Of a DNA stretch of 11,171 nucleotides, positions 8,131 through 11,171 are shown piece by piece. The DNA is taken from assembly GCA_018883485.1 (NCBI GenBank), contig VEQB01000049.1, positions 1-11,171 of the forward strand, read 5' to 3'. Position 1 is the stretch's first letter. Each line of letters begins with the position of its first letter. Source of the DNA: Bacteroidota bacterium. GTDB taxonomy: Bacteria > Bacteroidota > Bacteroidia > UKL13-3. Below the pieces are notes generated by a model. The model was not told the origin of the DNA. It saw only the letters and a program-made list of their open reading frames with translations, and did no database searches. A program made the position numbers and the translations under genes.

Positions 8131-9933
8131 ATGAGTGATTTAATACGCTTGTTACCCGATCATGTTGCTAGCCAAATTGCGGCTGGGGAGGTAATTCAGC
8201 GGCCCGCTTCGGTGGTAAAGGAGTTGTTAGATAATGCGATAGATGCCAACAGTACAAAGATTGAGGTATTTGTAAAGGATGCAGGCAAAGGTTTAATACA
8301 GGTTAGTGACAATGGCAAAGGGATGAGTTTTATGGATTCTCGTATGTGTTGGGAGCGACATGCTACTTCAAAAATCACACAAACTGAGGATTTATTTAAG
8401 ATAAGTACCATGGGCTTTAGGGGAGAGGCTTTGGCCAGTATTGCTTCGGTTTCTCAAGTAGAAATGAAAACCCGATTGGCAGAGGAAGAGCTTGGCTCTA
8501 TGGTTTTAATTGAAGGCTCGCAGCTAAAAAAACACGAACAAACGGCCATGAATTTAGGCACAAATGTTTTGGTGAAGAATTTGTTTTACAATATTCCTGC
8601 CCGCAGAAACTTTTTAAAATCTAACCCCGTAGAGTGGAAGCATATTATGGAGGAGTTTTGCAGAGCTGCATTGGCAAACCCTTCCATTGGTTTTAAGCTT
8701 ACCCATAATGAAGAACTGCAATTCGATTTGGCGCCGCAATCGGTTCAAGAAAGAATCCTATCCATTTTTAGTGATAGAAAAGAACAAGATTTAATTTGGT
8801 TAGAAGAAAAAACAAGCATAATACACATCAGTGGGTTTATTGGAAAACCAGAAGTTGCTAAAAGAATTAGAGGGGAGCAATATTTCTTTGTAAACAAGCG
8901 CTATTTTAAAGATAATTATCTTAACCATGCAGTGGTAAATGCCTTTGAGGGCTTTTTGGCTAAAGAGCAATTTCCATTATATGTGTTGTTTATTAGCATA
9001 GACCCTGCTCAGATTGATATCAATATTCATCCTACCAAAACAGAGATAAAATTTGAGGACGATAGAAACATTTATCAGATTATTAGAGCTGTGGTAAGGA
9101 AAGCTTTGGCCTCTCATATTCAAATGCCACAAGAAACGGGCTTTGATGACAACCAATTTATACATTTACAGCTAAATCCACCAAGTACGCAAGAAGTAAA
9201 ATCTTTTGGGGTGGTTGGTTCAAACCGAAGTGGAAAAACAGAATGGGGTGGCTTTAAAGACCAATACCAACAGCAAAGAAATAAGAGTCAATCTAATTGG
9301 GATGTACTGTTTCAGGGAAACTCGGAAGAGCAAAGAGCACAGCAAATAAAATTGCCTGTAAATGAAGATATTTCCGATACCCGAGTGTTTTTTCAGCTTA
9401 ACAATCAATTTATTGTTACGCCAATTAAAAGCGGCCTTATGCTTGTTCAGCAGCAGGCAGCCCACGAAAGAATTCTGTATGAAAAGTATTTAGAAGCTTT
9501 AGAAAAAGCGCCATTGGCAAGTCAGCAATTGTTGTTTCCAAGGGTGCTTCATTTAAACAATTCGGATGAGGCTGTACTAAATGAAATTTTGCCAGAAATG
9601 GCTGCTTTAGGCTTTACGATTAATACCTTTGGTAAAAACGATTTTGTTATTAATGGGCTTCCTGCAGAACTGCATTTGGAAGATGAGACCAAATTAATTT
9701 CTGAAATTATAGAAACCTACAGAAATACGCTAACTCCAGAGTTAAGTAAGCATAAACATGTGGCTAGAACACTTGCCAAACGTGCTGCCATTAAATTGGG
9801 CACCAAACTGCAAGCAGAAGAAATGAACCGTTTGGTAGATGAATTGTTTGCATGTAAAGAGCCACAATATGCGCCAGATGGCAAAGCATGTATTAGTAAA
9901 CTAACCTTAGAAGAAATATTGCGGATGTTCTAG
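8131..9933 (+). CDS. mutL: DNA mismatch repair protein MutL with degenerate endonuclease motifs
   Basis: A 600-residue protein, normal family length. The start MSDLIRLLPD followed by QIAAGEVIQRPASVVKEL is the canonical MutL N-terminus and fixes the ATG. The GHKL ATPase motifs are present: E31 and N35 in KELLDN, DNGKG (60-64), GFRGEA (95-100), and the ATP-contacting Lys303 in HPTK. Residues about 330-415 form a polar, Gln-rich linker. The C-terminal dimerisation domain (about 416-600) keeps the frame of the nuclease-type MutL domain, but its metal motif reads QQQAAHER (440-447) where nuclease-active MutL has DQHAAHER, and the CPHGRP motif reads APDGKA (581-586). Role: ATP-driven linker between MutS recognition and downstream excision. 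It heads a probable operon with the rhomboid and SSF genes. Asp34 replaces the Glu usual in the VEN motif. Confidence 0.97.
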   Translation: MSDLIRLLPDHVASQIAAGEVIQRPASVVKELLDNAIDANSTKIEVFVKDAGKGLIQVSDNGKGMSFMDSRMCWERHATSKITQTEDLFKISTMGFRGEALASIASVSQVEMKTRLAEEELGSMVLIEGSQLKKHEQTAMNLGTNVLVKNLFYNIPARRNFLKSNPVEWKHIMEEFCRAALANPSIGFKLTHNEELQFDLAPQSVQERILSIFSDRKEQDLIWLEEKTSIIHISGFIGKPEVAKRIRGEQYFFVNKRYFKDNYLNHAVVNAFEGFLAKEQFPLYVLFISIDPAQIDINIHPTKTEIKFEDDRNIYQIIRAVVRKALASHIQMPQETGFDDNQFIHLQLNPPSTQEVKSFGVVGSNRSGKTEWGGFKDQYQQQRNKSQSNWDVLFQGNSEEQRAQQIKLPVNEDISDTRVFFQLNNQFIVTPIKSGLMLVQQQAAHERILYEKYLEALEKAPLASQQLLFPRVLHLNNSDEAVLNEILPEMAALGFTINTFGKNDFVINGLPAELHLEDETKLISEIIETYRNTLTPELSKHKHVARTLAKRAAIKLGTKLQAEEMNRLVDELFACKEPQYAPDGKACISKLTLEEILRMF

Positions 9934-9934
9934 G

Positions 9935-9964
9935 TTTGGCAATTCCTAAAAATATTTACCTTGC
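9935..9964 (+). promoter_or_regulatory. Candidate Bacteroidota-type promoter before the rhomboid gene
   Basis: TTTG at 9935-9938 and TACCTTGC at 9957-9964 are separated by 18 bp. This resembles the Bacteroidota arrangement of TTTG (-33) and TAnnTTTG (-7), with one T missing from the downstream box. It lies in the 37-bp gap after mutL and only 6 nt before the ATG, so the transcript would be nearly leaderless. It might let the rhomboid gene be expressed independently of mutL. Chance resemblance is possible in such AT-rich sequence. Confidence 0.35.
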
Positions 9965-9970
9965 GAAGGT

Positions 9971-10795
9971 ATGTTTCAACAAATCCGACCCTCCCTTTTT
10001 CCTCCTGTTGTTAAAAATTTATTGATCATTAATGGCCTATGTTTTTTGGCTAATTTGGTCTTGCTAGATAGGGGTATTTTTGATATGAATCAGCACTTAG
10101 GATTGTATTATCCCGAATCGAAATTCTTTAAACCCTACCAGCTCATAACCCATGTATTTATGCATGGTAGTTTGATGCACCTGTTTACAAACATGTTTAG
10201 TTTGTGGATGTTTGGTAGCCAATTAGAAAACTATTGGGGTCCAAAGAGATTTTTTATTTTTTACTTTGTTACCGCTTTTGGTGCAGCAGCCTTGCATGTT
10301 GGGGTAAATGCTTACGATGTGTATCAAGTTAAAAGCATGGTGCATAGCTTTCAAATTGAACCCACTTACGACGGGTTTATGAAATTGGTACAACACGATC
10401 CCTTTTTAGCAAATGATTCTCGCGTTGCAGATTTCTTAATAGAGTGGCAGAAGGATTTGGCCAATCCAGAATTTATTGTGGGGGCAAAAGAGATTTCAGA
10501 TTTTATGGTAGTAAAACGCATGAACGTTCCTGTGGTTGGGGCAAGTGGCGCTGTTTTTGGACTCTTGTTAGGCTTTGGAATGCTGTTTCCAAACACCATG
10601 CTCATGTTACTTTTTTTACCGTTTCCAATTAAAGCTAAATATTTTGTTATGCTTTTCGGAGCATTTGAATTGTTTCAAGGGCTCAATAATAATCCAGGAG
10701 ATAATGTTGCTCATTTTGCCCATTTAGGCGGCATGCTATTTGGCTTTATTTTGATTAAAATCTGGAACAAAACAGACCGTAAACATTTTTATTAA
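9971..10795 (+). CDS. Rhomboid family intramembrane serine protease
   Basis: A 274-residue membrane protein of the rhomboid (S54) family, which cleaves transmembrane substrates inside the bilayer. The motif H61-xxx-H65-xxxx-H70-xxx-N74 has exactly the spacing of the E. coli GlpG H141/H145/H150/N154 series. The catalytic serine is Ser192 in GASG (190-193). The partner His is His251 in HLGG, with an extra His248 just before it. Six membrane segments are plausible: about 14-33, 61-83, 93-113, 187-206, 208-235 (possibly with a re-entrant part), and 246-263. Between the third and fourth segments lies an unusually long hydrophilic insert (about 116-184, roughly 70 residues). The ATG at 9971 gives an N-terminus typical of the family. 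The next gene starts 7 nt after the stop codon. The substrate is unknown. Confidence 0.94.
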   Translation: MFQQIRPSLFPPVVKNLLIINGLCFLANLVLLDRGIFDMNQHLGLYYPESKFFKPYQLITHVFMHGSLMHLFTNMFSLWMFGSQLENYWGPKRFFIFYFVTAFGAAALHVGVNAYDVYQVKSMVHSFQIEPTYDGFMKLVQHDPFLANDSRVADFLIEWQKDLANPEFIVGAKEISDFMVVKRMNVPVVGASGAVFGLLLGFGMLFPNTMLMLLFLPFPIKAKYFVMLFGAFELFQGLNNNPGDNVAHFAHLGGMLFGFILIKIWNKTDRKHFY

Positions 10796-10802
10796 AATAG
10801 TT

Positions 10803-11081
10803 ATGAATGCAGCATTATTGCTAGGGATAATCATCGTTTATTTTTTGGTTTTGTTGTTGGTTGCTTATTACACCTCTAAGAACTCCAACAATCAAACTTT
10901 TTTTATAGGCAATAAAAGCAGCCATTGGGCTTTGGTAGCCTTTGGAATGATTGGCACATCTCTTTCTGGGGTAACTTTTATTTCTGTTCCAGGTACGGTA
11001 GAAGCAGCAGGTTTTAGCTATTTTCAGGTGGTGCTGGGTTACTTTATTGGCTATTTTATAGTGGCTTTTGTGCTTTTGCCT
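10803..11081 (+). CDS. Sodium:solute symporter (SSF family), 3' truncated at a sequence junction
   Basis: The first 93 residues are clearly the start of an SSF (SLC5-like) sodium-coupled symporter. A first membrane helix (1-23) is followed by a short charged loop, TFFIGNKSSHW (32-42), then the second helix with FGMIGTSLSGVTFISVPG (47-64), a pattern typical of the family, then GFSYFQVVLGYFIGYF and FVLLP (89-93). Homologues are about 480-600 residues, so most of the protein is missing. The frame stays open to 11171, but the 30 residues after Pro93 are arginine-, serine- and proline-rich, do not look membrane-spanning, and overlap a tmRNA fragment on the other strand. I therefore end the gene at about 11081. 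It follows the rhomboid stop by 7 nt, suggesting one operon. The solute cannot be predicted. Confidence 0.85.
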
Positions 11082-11090
11082 TCTGAATTT
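11075..11090. other. Probable chimeric junction
   Basis: To the left the sequence is low-GC SSF coding sequence; to the right (11082-11171) it is about 55% GC by count (50 of 90) and reads as tmRNA on the opposite strand. The exact join cannot be fixed by eye: the SSF family pattern holds to Pro93 (11081) and the tmRNA pattern holds to the TAAA ending at 11088. An assembly or cloning chimera at the contig end is the simplest explanation. Confidence 0.65.
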
Positions 11091-11157
11091 ACGAGCTTCA
11101 GGCGAGCTCGACACGCATCTGGGGTTTCTTTGCCCTCGTCGAAACCTTGTCGCCCCC
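11082..11157 (-). ncRNA. ssrA: 5' fragment of a tmRNA (transfer-messenger RNA)
   Basis: Read on the - strand from 11157, the sequence begins GGGGGCGACAAGG and continues GTTTCGACG, the tmRNA 5' acceptor strand and its hallmark TTCGAC segment. GAAACCCC (11128-11121) and GATGCGTG (resembling the GGTGCATG region) follow. Then comes the stem CGAGCT (11110-11105), loop CGCCTGA, AGCTCG (11097-11092) and TAAA, corresponding to the E. coli CGAGG...CCTCG helix followed by TAAAA. The tag-reading frame and 3' tRNA-like half are absent, because the sequence changes into the SSF gene at about 11081. tmRNA rescues ribosomes stalled on broken mRNAs. The high GC, and a 5' start unlike the GGGGCTGATTCTGG form I associate with Bacteroidota, suggest another organism. 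Bases 11158-11171 would be upstream flank. Confidence 0.8.
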
Positions 11158-11171
11158 TTTCACGGGACTTC

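Noticed and set aside
7818..8138. Open frame of 106 codons on the + strand reaching into the start of mutL.
   Set aside because: Most of it lies antisense to the well-supported GH3 fusion gene, it overlaps the mutL start out of frame, and the translation looks like no recognisable protein.
10821..11114. Antisense open frame of 97 codons across the SSF start.
   Set aside because: It is a shadow of the SSF gene: the + strand translation matches the family, while this one is Lys/Arg/Gln-rich without any motif.
11082..11171. Continuation of the SSF reading frame to the window end.
   Set aside because: The 30 extra codons give an Arg/Ser/Pro-rich stretch unlike an SSF helix, and the opposite strand is a clear tmRNA 5' end.

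Overview
The window looks like the genome of a low-GC member of Bacteroidota, probably a metagenomic or draft contig. Three things support this. A very large secreted protein ends in a type A type IX secretion (T9SS) sorting domain. No Shine-Dalgarno sequence precedes the gene starts. TAnnTTTG-like elements sit immediately upstream of several start codons.

Layout: (1) 1-5057, + strand, is a 5'-truncated gene for a giant secreted protein. Its N-terminal part resembles heparinase II/III-type polysaccharide lyases. This is followed by a beta-helix-like stretch, several Ig-like segments, a PKD domain and a T9SS C-terminal sorting domain. (2) 5063-8005, - strand, converges on it with only 5 bp between stop codons. 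It encodes an exported 980-residue fusion of a two-domain GH3 NagZ-type beta-N-acetylglucosaminidase with a serine beta-lactamase-fold hydrolase. The best functional parallel is the Bacillus subtilis NagZ + AmiE muropeptide rescue pair, joined in one chain. (3) 8006-8130 is a short divergent control region framed by an 8-bp inverted repeat that touches both genes. (4) 8131-9933 is mutL, whose C-terminal endonuclease metal-site motifs are degenerate. (5) 9971-10795 is a rhomboid intramembrane protease with a large insert. (6) From 10803 runs the start of a sodium:solute symporter (SSF) gene. mutL, the rhomboid gene and the SSF gene are co-oriented with 37- and 7-bp gaps, so they may be co-transcribed, although a possible promoter also precedes the rhomboid gene.

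The last ~90 bases are foreign to the SSF gene. Composition jumps to about 55% GC, and the reverse complement reads as the 5' end of a tmRNA (ssrA), including its GGTTTCGACG hallmark, a GCGTG-type segment and a perfect 6-bp stem followed by TAAA. The SSF gene is therefore cut at about 11081, most likely by a chimeric assembly join.

The genes do not form an obvious single pathway. The two exported enzymes on the left suggest polysaccharide and peptidoglycan turnover; the right side is DNA repair plus membrane functions. I found no CRISPR array, insertion sequence, phage gene or defence system. The most rewarding items are the NagZ/AmiE-like fusion, the MutL with altered endonuclease motifs, the paired promoter-like inverted repeat, and the tmRNA junction.
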